Source: Phoronis australis (Eukaryota; Phoronida; Phoronidae). Taken from it: DNA of 64,000 nucleotides. The notes beneath the pieces are model-generated. The model searched no databases. It worked only from the letters and a program-made list of their open reading frames with translations, and had not been told where the DNA came from. A program made the position numbers and the translations under genes. Positions 36,416 through 48,300 of this stretch are shown here, in pieces. The stretch's first letter is position 1. Each line of letters begins with the position of its first letter. The DNA lies in the NCBI GenBank assembly GCA_002633005.1, contig NMRA01000016.1, positions 799,874 through 863,873 of the forward strand. Reading direction: 5' to 3'.

Positions 36416-39400
36416 CTATACAAACTTCATATTAAAGGGAATGTTGGGCCACAGTTTGGGTTGTTTCAAGTCATAATGTCTGTCAAACGCTAGTTGCAGA
36501 GCTGTCTCCATACCATGGACCAATCCTGCTCCTTTACCATACAGTGTTTTCATTTCTGATGACCGTCGAGACCCAACTTGCTCGTCGGGAGCATTAGAGG
36601 TGGCAGCAAAACTTTCTCTCGACACTGTAAGGAAAAAATGTCACATAGTTGAGCAACAATAATTACGTCAAGTCAAAATCACCGTAGTTACATAGTCAAT
36701 TGACACTAACTAAAGAAGCATTCTGTGAACATCATTTAGTCTGAGGTGAACCTATGTTAAGTTAGGAATTCAAACTTGTCACATTAAAAAAGCTTCAAAT
36801 GTATTCTAGACAAAAATAAGACTTCAAATCCAGATTTGATTGGATGACATTCTGCAGGTTATGCACTTAAGACCTTGAAGGAGGAACTGTTGATCAGTTG
36901 CCAAAAATGCAACTAGGTAGGCAGTTATTTCAGGTCCCAAAGAACAACCACATCTTCATTTGGATTAAACAGTCTACAGGATGTTGTGGAATTATTGTTT
37001 TAACAAATTGGAAGACAGGTTTAGTTAGAATGTCCAACAGCTTTGCTCCAACAAAATTACTAGTACAGTACATTATAACATAAAAATTCATCTGCAAACA
37101 TCAGTGTTCTACAACACAAACATAAAATGTAGTGTTACCTTCACACAGATCGACTCTTTTCAACGCAGCCTCCTTTGCGAGTAATTGTTTTTGTAATTCT
37201 GAAACACAATAAATGATAATTACTATGCATTTGGACAGTCTTAAGAAATTTGCCAATAGATATCAAAACTAGAAAATATTTCAAGTTAATCACTTGTCAC
37301 ACATCTCCACTAACATAAACTGCCCACAAAGAGAAACCTCCTCTTACCTTCTAAAGCCCCACAACTCTTCCAAAAAGACACCCCCTTCCCACTGAAGTGC
37401 TATTTTTGAACGCACAATCACTGTGGGTGCCTCCAGTCCGAGCCTATTTGATTTAACAGGCTTGTTCATTGCTTCATTTCCCTCAGGCACTGAACTCACT
37501 TCACAATGATATCACAGATCAATTAAGACGCTGGTGCCCGGTTTGTTATTAATAATTAAATGATAAAACTGCTGAAATTGAAATATCTGAATGCTCACGC
37601 ACATTCCACTCAGCACTTATTAAAATCAAATGAGAAACTGAAATGTAAATACATTATCTGAGATACTACGTATTCGTAATGCCGCCTCCGTAGTAAAGGC
37701 ACCCCGACTTGCGGACGAACAAGCTCACACCCTGAGCGGACTGTGCGTTTATTTAGACTAATACTAACCGTGAACCTGTTTATGAATCTCAAAGAAGCAA
37801 AAAAAGACCGTCATATGTGACTACTTCTCATAGAAATGTGGGTAATAGAAACATACAGAGTTTTCACCGCTGAATAACAGATAACAAACAGGTTCTCAAA
37901 ATCCGGGAAAGTAAGTGACCATTGCCGAAATTTGTCTCTGAAAGGGGACGTAACCATGTACCAACCAAATTGTAAGCAGAATTCTGTAAACTTTAACACA
38001 AAGCCATATTCAGCCCAGCGATTTGGTACAAGGTGTAATTAACTGCTCGTGCCAAGAGCCTAGCAGGATACCATGGGAGATGCTGCAAAGGAACCTCCTT
38101 TCCATAGCCAGATAAAATAAGGCATCCATGCAGCTACAGATTACTAAAGGGACATTCTTGGTGAGAAAAGAAGTTTTACAGAATTTAGCAGTAGCATGGA
38201 ATCAATCCGACTAGCTATGCAAAAGCAGAGCCAAATCCCACATTCGAGTATTTTAAGTGCACTACTCGAAACATAGACAAAACCCTTGATTTCACTGTCT
38301 TGTAGAGTCTAAATGCTTTGGAGGACTTACGGTGAAAAATTGGTAGGAAAGTCAAAAAGTAGGTCACACCAGTTCAGTGTACACTTTTAAAACATATATA
38401 AATACACAGTGACCATGTTGTTAGGGAAAAAACAGCGTTTACTAACAAAGATATTTGTGTCGAGTTTGGAATTTATGTTGTGGAGAACACTGCAGACAAT
38501 TGCGAGAATTAGATATTCGTAATAAAATCACAGAAACGCAACAGATCTTGGGCCCGTTCCAAGAAACTGACTTAAGTTCATTATTGACTTAAGTCTAAGA
38601 TTTGTCTTAACTTCCAAACTTTGAAACTTCCATATCTGGTAAATTCATCAAAATTAAGCCAAAACGTACGTCAAACATTTAAATCAAGCTTAACATCTCT
38701 TTCTTGAAATGATTTTGAGACAAATTGAACTTTTATTTTAAAAGTTAGTAAAATTTAGGAATTGTCTTAGCTAAGTCAGTTTTGTTGGAACGGGCCCCTT
38801 ATTGACTTATAGCTCTGATCAAAATGCCAAAATGCAATCTTTAGCAATAAAATGACAATGTCACTTCAAATGCAAGAAGAAATTGATGCTCATGTAAGCT
38901 AAGTCTACAGTTCGATAACACTGTAGAGTATATTGAACGTGACCGCTTAAACTTAATATCAAAAGTCTGTAATAACTTTGAAACGAAACCAATGATGCCT
39001 GCACATAGACATCTACATTTCACTATCATAGTTAACAAAAATTGCTGCACATAATTAATACTAATTTTACTAATATTTGGTTTCCAAAAAGTCCAACAAA
39101 TGGTCCTCTGGCAATATCACACATGTACGCAACATCTATATGCAAATCTCCTTACAGGTAAATGCACCTTGAAGCATTTCAGGACTACAACATTATGCGT
39201 CAATTCAGCACCAGCCAATTATAAACATATCCCAATTTACACAGTACCTTTCCACTCTTTCTGGTGTTTCCGCGTTTTAGTGAAGAATTCCAACATCTCT
39301 TCCGATATTTCCACATGATCCTCCTCACCACCGCTCCCACGAGTTAGGTTCGGGGAGGTTCTTGCCTTCCTCTTCCCTCTCCGTCCACGGCTGAAGCCAC

Positions 39401-39734
39401 GTCGCCCAGCAGGAGAGGCCTCTTTACCAGGACTATTATCACAGTTACAGGCACAGGCAGCTGATGGCAAGTGCGATGGAAAACTAGCCTGATTGGCCAG
39501 GCCCGAGTAGGTCCATGTATTATAAGAACTAGTCATGTGTTGTGCAGCCATCATTTGTGCATACCACATGGCGTAGACATGATTGTTATACCACTGATAG
39601 AGTGTCTGGTAATGACTCCAGTATCTCTTGTATTTTTCATGCTGGTACCAACAGCCATCGTCTTGGGAACATTGACTGTTCGTTTCAGTAGATCCCACTT
39701 CATCACAGACTGGTTCGCCACCTTCTGTGTCCAT
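36416..39734 (-). CDS. GEMIN8: Gem-associated protein 8 (SMN complex subunit)
   Basis: Orthologue of GEMIN8, the SMN-complex subunit that bridges SMN with the Gemin6/7 module in Sm-class snRNP assembly (cytoplasm and nuclear gems). Three coding exons on the minus strand: 39734-39248 (its exon starts at an acceptor at 39757), 37198-37139 and 36624-36416. Their phases match and the product has 251 residues; human has 242. Residues about 29-61 are Trp/Tyr-rich (KYKRYWSHYQTLYQWY), matching the YARYWQHYHQAM region of human GEMIN8. The segment ISEEMLEFFTKTRKHQKEW matches human ITEELRQYFAETERHREE. Exon 2 is a short charged helix. The C-terminus, EMKTLYG...ALQLAFDRHYDLKQPKLWP, matches human EMKRLYG...AVQLSFDKHCDRKQPKYWP. 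An in-frame TGA six bases upstream fixes the ATG at 39734. At least one non-coding 5' exon is implied but not located. Confidence 0.93.
38550..38797. mobile_element. MITE family M2, copy 1 (intron of GEMIN8)
   Basis: About 248 bp with inverted ends GGGCCCGTTCCAAGAAACTG and (reverse complement) GGGCCCGTTCCAACAAAACT. AT-rich interior with CTTAAG/CTTAGCTAAG palindromes. A related copy in the opposite orientation lies at 62203-62445. Confidence 0.75.
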
Positions 39735-39757
39735 TGATCAGTGGGATAATAGACTCC

Positions 39758-41944
39758 TGAAACATAAATCATATACCTTGATTCACTAGTGCATAGGCAT
39801 CCACGCAGTATTGTTCACCCACAACAGAACAAGTTGTACATCAACATCACACAAAAAGCATACTTTAAGTTACATTCCCCTGATATCAGAGTATAGTGAA
39901 CAACGGGTTGCTGATGGGTTTGCAATGATCATTTAGGAAATGCCTTTGAAAGATGGTGTCCTGGAAGTCAACTCAGAACGCAAATGGCTTCCCCATCCAT
40001 TTCCTGAATACCGGTAAGGTAAATAACTGACAGAGAGAATTCTGCATTATCAGTACATGGAGTCGCCTAGTCAAAATAGAGCTCAGTTTGAAAAACTTGG
40101 CTAAAATTTGTAAGAGATGTATGAACCTGTAATGAAATCTCTATTGTCAAAGTACATTATCTTAAGAACGTCAAAAAAGACACTTAATAGTACCCCCAAG
40201 TGATTCTTTTAAAATCTTTAAACAGCAATGATGTAATACAATAGAGCTGCTCAATTGAAGAAAAACAATACCTCATTTTCCAAAATTGGTTGATAAAAAA
40301 GAAAGCTTAGCTAAGGGATTCGAAAAAAAATCCGAAATGACGCTTCAGGCTGCATTGGTCAGATAAGCATATTGGGGACCACCAGAAGTCTGAAATATTC
40401 CATGAATACCCGAATGACATATAATGTAACCACTATTTTTCACGCTATCACCACAGCAAAAATGAAACGCTTATCGTCATTAATTTTCTAGTTGTTTACT
40501 CCAAAATGTAAAAAATTAAGATTCCAACAGGGCGCCATTAATCAAATTTGGTCCCGTCCTGAGCATTTTCACTTGATCTAACAATTCATGCAGGAAAAGG
40601 AACCCTTTTCCTTTGTACAATTTTTGAATTTTAAATTGAGTTTTACATCTAGAATCAGTCTATTTGTATCTAGCCAATAAGACCTCTGAAAATTGTAACA
40701 AATATTGGTTTGGACACGGTGAGAGCACACATCACAGGTTACATCCTCAAGAAAATGCAGTGCTAGTTGATTAAAGATTTAATGTTATTTGTAAATAGTG
40801 TGCACTACGTCATACGCACAGAGTACATTTATTGTTTTATGTTACAAATAAAAATTCACGCTGGAGTATACGAAACTGGCGACAACAAAGATCAGCTTTT
40901 CAAGGTCATTGGCAACTGTCTTGTTTGCGAGTTTCGGGCTAACACAAAACTACAAAATATTTAAATGTAGCTTACTGATTTTTCAAAAACACAGATAATG
41001 TGCAATTCTAGTACCTAGGTACTATTTATTTGTTTTAAAAGATTGATCGGAAAACACTACGACAGTTTCTCATTAATTTTTCATGAAAAGTAATAATTCA
41101 CTTTTCAAATTTCTTGAGTGCTTTCTTGATCAGATAGTGCTATCAGACACCTTGGGAATAAAAAATACATGAATAAGTAGAACACATTTCCCAAGTTAGC
41201 TGATAAAAGACAAAACCAGCTTTTAACATGAGATAATTTTTTCAGACCCAAGAAAAGATCAACAATTGGGACTGACAAGTCAACAGGGGAAAACGTCTTA
41301 AGTTTGAGAAATTAATTAACTATTGAAATAAGAATGACCTGAAAAATTGATTGAGTGAATCGTTTTTATACATTTTTCATATTTAGTGAACAGTCAATTT
41401 TTGTTCAATTTGGCAGAGACAAAATGCTAAATCAAATTGACAACACATTTTTTTTATCGAATAATTGATTAAAGCAGTTATTGACCCACCTTCAATCACA
41501 AAACTGAACTTTTAATTTCGACCACTAACTATTCTAAAATTCGGAAATTGGTACTTACGGTCAAAATAGAATGCAATTTCATAACTTGAAAATTTTGATG
41601 ATGTCACTGAACAAAAATATCCTTTAATTAATGTCTAATTTTTAAATTTATTGTAAAACAGATACAATATACTTGTAACAACTTCTGAATATCCCCCTGA
41701 GCACGTGAATGTTGCAGATTTTACAATTCTAGCTTAAATTTTACGAAGATATAAATAATGCTTGACATCACATGATCGTTGTATTTGATTAGTGCCCGTC
41801 TCTGGTACAGTAGTAGTACTCGTTAAGTGACTCGCTGCAGTTGTGGCAGGCTGAGTAGAGTTTAATATATAAAGTTTGAATTGAATTGAGTAACAAACTA
41901 GCAAAATATTATCTGACGCAAAAGTTAAAGTCAAAAAAGGAAAA
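39758..41944. other. Upstream region of GEMIN8, AT-rich, no coding sequence recognised
   Basis: Presumed first intron and/or promoter of GEMIN8. A good minus-strand donor-like site (GACC|GTAAGTACC) occurs near 41555 and could belong to a 5' UTR exon, but nothing confirms it. No other structure is evident. Confidence 0.3.
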
Positions 41945-42660
41945 AAGTTAAGGTCATTAAAAGCTACATTCTTACTTGAGCAAACTAACTTGATTACTGG
42001 TGCTAAAAAATTTCCTTTCTACAGGTATTCTGCAGCTAACTTTGTGGAGTGATCATACATGCGTGCTTTCAGCACCATTAAGTATAGCGTCAACCATTGG
42101 CCAATCGGCAATTCTTCAATCAACTGTTTTTTTTCCACAAGATAGTACACAAGTTACATCAAGTAACCATGATTGGTTTTACTAAATTATGCATTTTCAG
42201 TGTTAGGTCAGAGCAGATTTTACTTCGGCGAAATTGTCATCACCTCCCAACAGACAGCAATAAAGTTGTTATCTATCAACGACTCAGGACAGGCCTGAAA
42301 GCTAGGCTCTCAAATATAACCAGGCCGCCAATAGGTAACAACTTTATTTCTATACTACCAGTATGTAACAACGCCACCTATGAACTCTCATTCCACCCTC
42401 CCTAAATGATGTCTCAAAAAATTTAGTAAGCGTGTCATGCGACTAAATTGTTTTCAACAGGGCAAAAACAAAGAGTAAAAATTTTTCAAGTCATGTACCG
42501 TTCTACATAATAGGCTTATGAGAGAGATATATTGCATTAGACTTTTCTTCATTACAAAAGCCAGAGGAAGATATAAAACTTGAGTTTATTAGATTGTTTT
42601 TCAGGTTAAAAAAATGTTATAGGCCATTGATGTATTAAATTTCATCCATCTCGAAGAAAT
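41945..42660 (+). repeat. Dispersed repeat family R1, copy 2 (diverged)
   Basis: Aligns loosely with 43330-43830: TATTCTGC(A/T)G, a GTG(A)TC.T segment, a TCAGCACCATTAAGTAT-like segment, TTGGCCA, CGGCAATTCTTCAATCAACT, then GAGTTTATTAGATTGTTTT. About 150 bp (42240-42400) has no counterpart and may be an insertion. Confidence 0.55.
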
Positions 42661-42744
42661 ACTCCCGTTATCAAACTTTTTCGTCGAGCAGTCCCTCGTT
42701 AAATTCCCAAAATCAGAAACTCACCATTTTTAAACACTGACCTC

Positions 42745-43075
42745 TTGATGAATCATGCATAAAAACCAAAAAATCATGCATTCGAACAAAAATCATGTGT
42801 ATGAACCACAAATCACACTAGCATCCGAATCCATGCACAAACCACCTGACTATCAGTGTTCGTGCGTGTGATTTGATACTAGTGCGTGTGATTCGATACC
42901 AGTGCATATGATTTTGTGTTCAAATGATTGTATGATTTTTTGTGATTCGTGCGCATGTTTTTTGTTCGTATGCATATAATTTTTAGGTTCATATGCATGA
43001 TTCATGGGTTCGTATACACGATTCATAGCCATAGGTTTGTAGGTGGTTCGTGGGTCATATGCAATGCTGACGTGC
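42745..43075. repeat. Inverted minisatellite, unit like TTCGTATGCATGATTTTTGG
   Basis: Degenerate units of about 20 bp containing (C)ATGCATGATT recur in one orientation at 42850-43075 and in the reverse orientation at 42745-42845, so the two arms diverge from a centre near 42850. The long open frame at 42949-43317 is a by-product of the repeat. Confidence 0.65.
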
Positions 43076-43100
43076 GTATGATTCTACGATACCCCTGCGG

Positions 43101-43423
43101 TAGAATGCCAATTTTTCCAACACTGGTAAATAATTTAGTTTATTCAAACAAGAGTGTAGTTTTTAATAACACTAATTTTGTGTCTTATTTATTTGGTCAG
43201 TTTGTTGTAGCACCCACACAGGCCAAACCTATAGTACCTGTATACAGCTTTGCACCACCAAGGCTAGCCTTGGTACAAAGCTGTACCAAATACACAGCTT
43301 TACGCCGATGTTGGTAAAAAATGACCAGATAAAATATGACACAAAATTAGTGTCATTAAGAACCACACACTTATTTGAGTAAATAAAATTATTTTCTGGT
43401 TTTGGAAAAATTGGCGTTCTATC
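43101..43423. repeat. Foldback palindrome, arms about 150 bp, at the head of repeat R1 copy 3
   Basis: The centre is the perfect 18-bp palindrome ACCAAGGCTAGCCTTGGT (43257-43274). Outward, matching inverted pairs are TACAGCTTTG(C/T)ACCA, GGTCA, ACACTAATTTTGTGTC / GACACAAAATTAGTGTC, TTATTCAAAC / a TTGAGTAAAT segment, and GGTAGAATGCCAATTTTTCC / GGAAAAATTGGCGTTCTATC. Confidence 0.75.
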
Positions 43424-44015
43424 GTTATTCTGCTGTTAAATTTGTAATGTGATCTTTTGCGTCGGCTTTCGGCGCCATGAAATATTGCGTCACCTATTGG
43501 CCAGTTTCTCTTTTCGCCGATTCTTCAATCAACTGTTGTTCTTTCACAAGGTTGCATACACATCACAACAAATTATCGGAACTGGTTTCACTTCATTATA
43601 AGTTTTTAGAATTTTGATACCGAAAAATCGAATTTCAGAAATTTTACTGCTGCCAAGCTATCATCATCTCCTAAGAGATGTTGCAAAAATTTTGGAAATG
43701 GCGTGTGCGCGTGTCACGAGCGTACTGTTTTCAAAACGATGACATATCACTTTTCTTTGTTAGAAAAGGTAGAGAATTACGCAAGAAAATTATGTTTATT
43801 AGATTGTTTTCCACTTAAACGGTTGTTATGGGCAAGATGAGTGTCGTTTGATTCCCATATTTTGCATGTATCCCCTCCGGTCTTTAGCTTTACATGTTGA
43901 CGAGCAGAACTACCCTGGCTGTGTGCAATTTCGGGGTCTATGGATGAAAAACACACAGTGGTACCTAGCTGTATTTTGATGATAGTCTTCTAGCTAGCTG
44001 GCTGGCGGTAATTAT
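43330..44015 (+). repeat. Dispersed repeat family R1, copy 3
   Basis: The best match to copy 1 at 6880-7590 (minus). Shared in order: TGGCGTTCTATCGTTATTCT, GCGTCGGCTTTCGGCGCCAT, a TAAGAGATGTTGCAAA segment, GAGCGTACTGTTTTC, TTTATTAGATTGTTTTCCAC, GGTCTTTAGCT and AGCTGGCTGGCGG. Confidence 0.7.
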
Positions 44016-44795
44016 TTACAATATGACGACATTGACCTATAGACATGATTTTGATATTGTTCAATTCCTCGTAACGTTATCTTTCCAAAAATATATGAAT
44101 GCGTCCCCTGCCGGGTTTCCTCCGTATCTTATCGGTTCACACTATTTCCCGGTTGACACCGCCATGTTAGCTCAACTCAAAATTACACCTGTTGTTAATG
44201 AATGAAGCAGCATCATTGATTCTGAATGGTGATTGCCCGCGAGATCCCCACTAAAGTTTTTCTGACATAATATGTGGGAACAAGTATCAGCATTTCAACT
44301 TTTCCAATTTTTAGGATTGTGACCATTTGACCATTTTTCCATGAAATTGTCTGAAAGTGACACCCTTTTCACCAATTTGGACCTCAAAAACAACCTCCGC
44401 TTTTTTCGCGGATTCTTGCTAGCAGATGCGTACCAGGGTCACCATAAGCTCGAATTTGAACCCTTGGGACCGCAACTCGGGCAAGGGATAGACGGGTCTC
44501 AGTCAATTTGAACTTATAAAAAGCGACAATCTGCAGAAATCGGTAAATTAGTTCAGTTTTTGACCGCCACATGACTCCTTCCATTCAACATGGCAGTATT
44601 ACTACTGAGTACCGGGAAATAGTGCGAGCAGAAATTTCATGATGAAATACTAAGGGAATGGGGTAGGATGTAGGAAAATTTCTGTGTATGTTTGGAAAGA
44701 TAACATTGCAAGAACTTGAACGATATCATATGTGCAAGTCCATGACGACATATTGTAAACAATTACCTGGCTAGCAATACCCACAAGCGTCCTCA

Positions 44796-44877
44796 GCTTC
44801 TGATCGTCCCCATTACACTACACTAGTGTATTGACTATTGACTAGTATTGTAATTAATGTTGGGGACGATCAGAAGC
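44796..44877. repeat. Perfect 16-bp inverted repeat with a 50-bp spacer
   Basis: GCTTCTGATCGTCCCC (44796-44811) and its exact reverse complement (44862-44877). The spacer has a second palindrome, TACACTAGTGTA. It lies about 430 bp upstream of the FIP1 start codon. Confidence 0.8.
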
Positions 44878-45069
44878 GCCGCAAGAGACGACTGTCGGAC
44901 TGTCGCTACACCAAGGCTAGATCCCCACGATTACGACAAAGTGTTTATTAAAAACTTACAAATTAAACTTCTCAATCACAACCGTATACTTAAGGCGATG
45001 AGTGAGGCCGGTTCCAGGTTTCAGCATAGATTAAAATACAGGCATTACGGTGGCACAGACTTATGCTAG
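44857..45069 (+). CDS. Candidate small ORF (70 aa), function unknown
   Basis: The frame starts at an ATG preceded by an in-frame TAA two codons earlier and ends with TAG. The middle, PRLDPHDYDKVFIKNLQIK and LLNHNRILKAMSEAGSR, has a protein-like composition (charged, helical, not low-complexity), unlike most chance frames nearby. It begins inside the right arm of the hairpin at 44796-44877 and ends about 230 bp before the FIP1 start codon. It could be an independent microprotein, an exon of another transcript, or chance. I do not recognise a family. Confidence 0.25.
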   Translation: MLGTIRSAARDDCRTVATPRLDPHDYDKVFIKNLQIKLLNHNRILKAMSEAGSRFQHRLKYRHYGGTDLC

Positions 45070-45302
45070 ACAGGTTCGACGAACGTACGGAAACAATCTG
45101 TGCCCGGGTAATAATATCTTAACGCATTTTGATTCAAACGTGAGGAAAACTACATACTCTAAAAAAACTAAAGCCCTGATACAAATATTTTTTTTGTTTA
45201 ACTTCGCATAACCATGATAAATACTAACGAACAACACTCTTGTGTGCTTGCACATAGTCGAGCCTGACAGGTTCTGTTATTTTGCTTGCACATTGAAGAA
45301 AA

Positions 45303-48300
45303 ATGGCGACGGTGGCACCGGTGGAGAGTTTGGTGGAGGAAGATGACGAAGCTTGGTTGTATGGAAGCAAATCACCTGGTTTGTTCGAATGTTTCTTGTT
45401 AACTAATTGAAATGCATTAGTTTTCTGAAACTCATGATAATGAGACCCCGCTCTTGTTTACTAAAACGAAATTTTAAACAGTGCTCCATTTGTCGTGCAG
45501 GTCTCCGACTTCACTGTTTGTAGGGAGGACAACGTTTTTTTAATTTTTTTTACAATACCCATGCGTCATACATTTTTGAAAAGCCCTTGGTGTGAGAAAT
45601 GAAATGGTACAAAAATCAGAAAAATTGGATGAGCGGTTGCCGAGAAAATGGCCGTTGAAACGCGACGATTATGCGTAAAATATCTGCCTTTTTGCATAAT
45701 TACGTAAAAAATAAAAGAATATACATGTGCTGCATATAAAAAGATTCGTCTAATTGAGACAAACATGGTGGTATGTATTATATAAAATTTGGATCGATTT
45801 CTACAGAGATATTGCTGTTTAAGTGTGTTGTTATAGCATATTGAACAGGCTCATCATGTTTGATGAAAACAATGGATTACACAGCTTAAAGATAAAGAGC
45901 AAAGACACCACATCAGCTCAGAAATAAATACATCTAAGCTAGGAGGAAATTTCACATCAAATCACAAGATCACATTGGTGGATTTGGGGGGGCAAGGGGG
46001 CCTGGCCCGTGCCCCCCTAAAACTCCCATATTATTTCATTTGGCAGTTTGAGGGTGCAAATATCTTACGGATAAAATCCTGCGTAATACTCTGCCCTGCC
46101 CCCCCTTTCTATCTAAAAATCCTAGATCTGCCCCTGAATACTACTACATGGGCAACACATCATTGCCCGACAGTGACAGGGGGCTGGGGGAGGCTACACT
46201 GGCTCCCCACTTTTTTCAGTGCTGGGTGCCACCCATGTACTATTAAATTGTATCATGGCAAAAAACATCAGAAAGTAGACAAAAGACCATTTGGGAAAAC
46301 AAATCACTCTTAACATAAAGGATTTCATCATTTACGCAACAAAAACTTTGTAACAACTTTATTTCGAACGGTGAAGTTGCGATGCCATTGAACTTCAACG
46401 TAGCCGATGGTGGCGCTGACATGCGGCGACTTAGTGAACTAACGACTGCTGTTTGAAAAGTGCCAATGCGCAGCAGTTTGACAGAATTTCTGAAAATTAA
46501 ATAATTACCAATTAAAAGAGTGATAAATTCCTCATCTAAAAATCGGGGGGGCATATTGCGCAACTGGAAAAACATCAATCTCCCGACCGACCAAAATTAG
46601 GCCTTCCGGACGATCGAAAACTCGCCATGAAAACTTGGCCTTGACTTCAAGAAAACAACTTGAGGAGATGCGCACGCATCTAAACTACATCCTGTCCAAA
46701 TTTCATGTTTGTATTTGAGAGTATAGTGCTCTTTTGGATAGGAGGAACAAGAGGTACTTTTTCGAAAGTTGATCGCATGGCGGAAAATCGTGCGCTAAAA
46801 AAAGCTTACAAAAAATGATTTATCAGCGCTAATTTGATACAAAAAGATTACAAACTTACAAATAAAGACTAAGGTAACGATTTATAACACAAAATTGTCT
46901 TATAGTTAACTTTGAAGTCTGAAATCGGGTAATTTACCGACGTGGGTTTTACACGGAGGCAGATATGGAGCACCGTGACCTACTTTTTGATTGTCCTCCC
47001 TACTGTTTGTTATCGTATTAGTCATAGTAGGCCCTGACTTGCAGATTGCGTTGTGGAGCACCGAACGCAGATGTCCAGCCATTAGCGCGGCCCAATGAAG
47101 AGAGAGAGCCCGCTCGACCCCACTGACATAATGTCTCAATCACGTGTAGGCAACACGTAGCCCCTGCTCTGGTTCTGTTGGCTGGTTAGGCAACTTTGGG
47201 GCTACAATACTTCCCATCGCTTTCTATACTAATTTCGTCCCGTGTATTTTAAACGGGCGGCTAGCAAAATCTTCTCACTGATTAAGAGTTTTCACCTTTT
47301 CAAAAATACACTCTACACTTATAAAACTGCTTAGTTTGTTCAGTGATCCTTTTTTCTTTCTACACATATCTTTGATGGCGCATAGCTATGAGAATTAAGG
47401 TGACTTTGGCGAAGAATTCCAACTCCTCGTTTCTGGTAACCGTTGACTTTTTTACTGCGTGCGCGATTACCACAAAGTGTTACATAACTGTATAGGTCAA
47501 ATTGTCTTCAAAGACACAGTAGTGAACCTATTTCAGAGAACATTTTGTCAATTTTGCAAAATTGTTTCAAGGTCTACAAAAATAATGGATTATATAATTA
47601 TGAAATACTTGTCTCGTGTATTTGGTTTAGTCAACTGTTCTGTATTTCATTCGACGATGATTAATAATTCTAAAAGAGTGTTACTGACATGTTACCTTTA
47701 AAGCATACGGTGCATTGCTGTATTTCAGTTGCTGGTGAAGCTGGTGAAGAAACTGCACAGTCAGCCAAGTAAGATTTTGTGTACAATTTTTACGCGCTCA
47801 CATATTTATATGGGTGCATATTGCCATCATCTCTGTCTGTTCGTCCGATGTCCGCTGCTGTATCTTCTAAACCCCTTGTAGGATCTCATTACAATTAGTG
47901 TGTTTGTGGCTGACAGCAGATCAGGACAGGTTTCAGATCGATTCAAATACAACCGTGAACCCTAGTGGCAATTTTAGTTTATACGTTTGCCTCTGTATCT
48001 TTCGGAATTCCTGGATCGATTTTCATGAAATTTGGAAAATAGATTTTTAATAAGTAGGCGATGATGCCATTCCACTTTGTGACCATTTTTGTAATTTTCT
48101 TTGTCTGTTTTCTGGTGTCCGCCTCTCTATCTGCCATACCAGTCAAAGGATCGTTATGAAAATGAATACAGTCTGATGTGTTTCTGATGAGAAGGCCACA
48201 ACTGACGTTGATTTTTGGACGGGTCCAACTACTGTGTCGCCCCTTGTAAGCAATTTTGTTTTTTTGTGCCTGCAGTCGAATCTCCTTAACCCTCCCTTTG

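Larger units (their letters stand above)
44016..45302. other. Region upstream of FIP1
   Basis: Presumed FIP1 promoter and 5' UTR in its right part. It contains a hairpin (44796-44877) and a short open frame (44857-45069). No TATA box is obvious near the FIP1 start, as is usual for housekeeping genes. Confidence 0.4.

Noticed and set aside
39551-39772. Open frame on the minus strand beginning MIYVSGVYYPTDQW
   Set aside because: It is an out-of-frame shadow of the first coding exon of GEMIN8; an acceptor falls inside it.
42949-43317. 122-codon plus-strand frame with MIHGFVYTIHSHR
   Set aside because: Generated by the degenerate ATGCATGATT minisatellite and the foldback; no domain.
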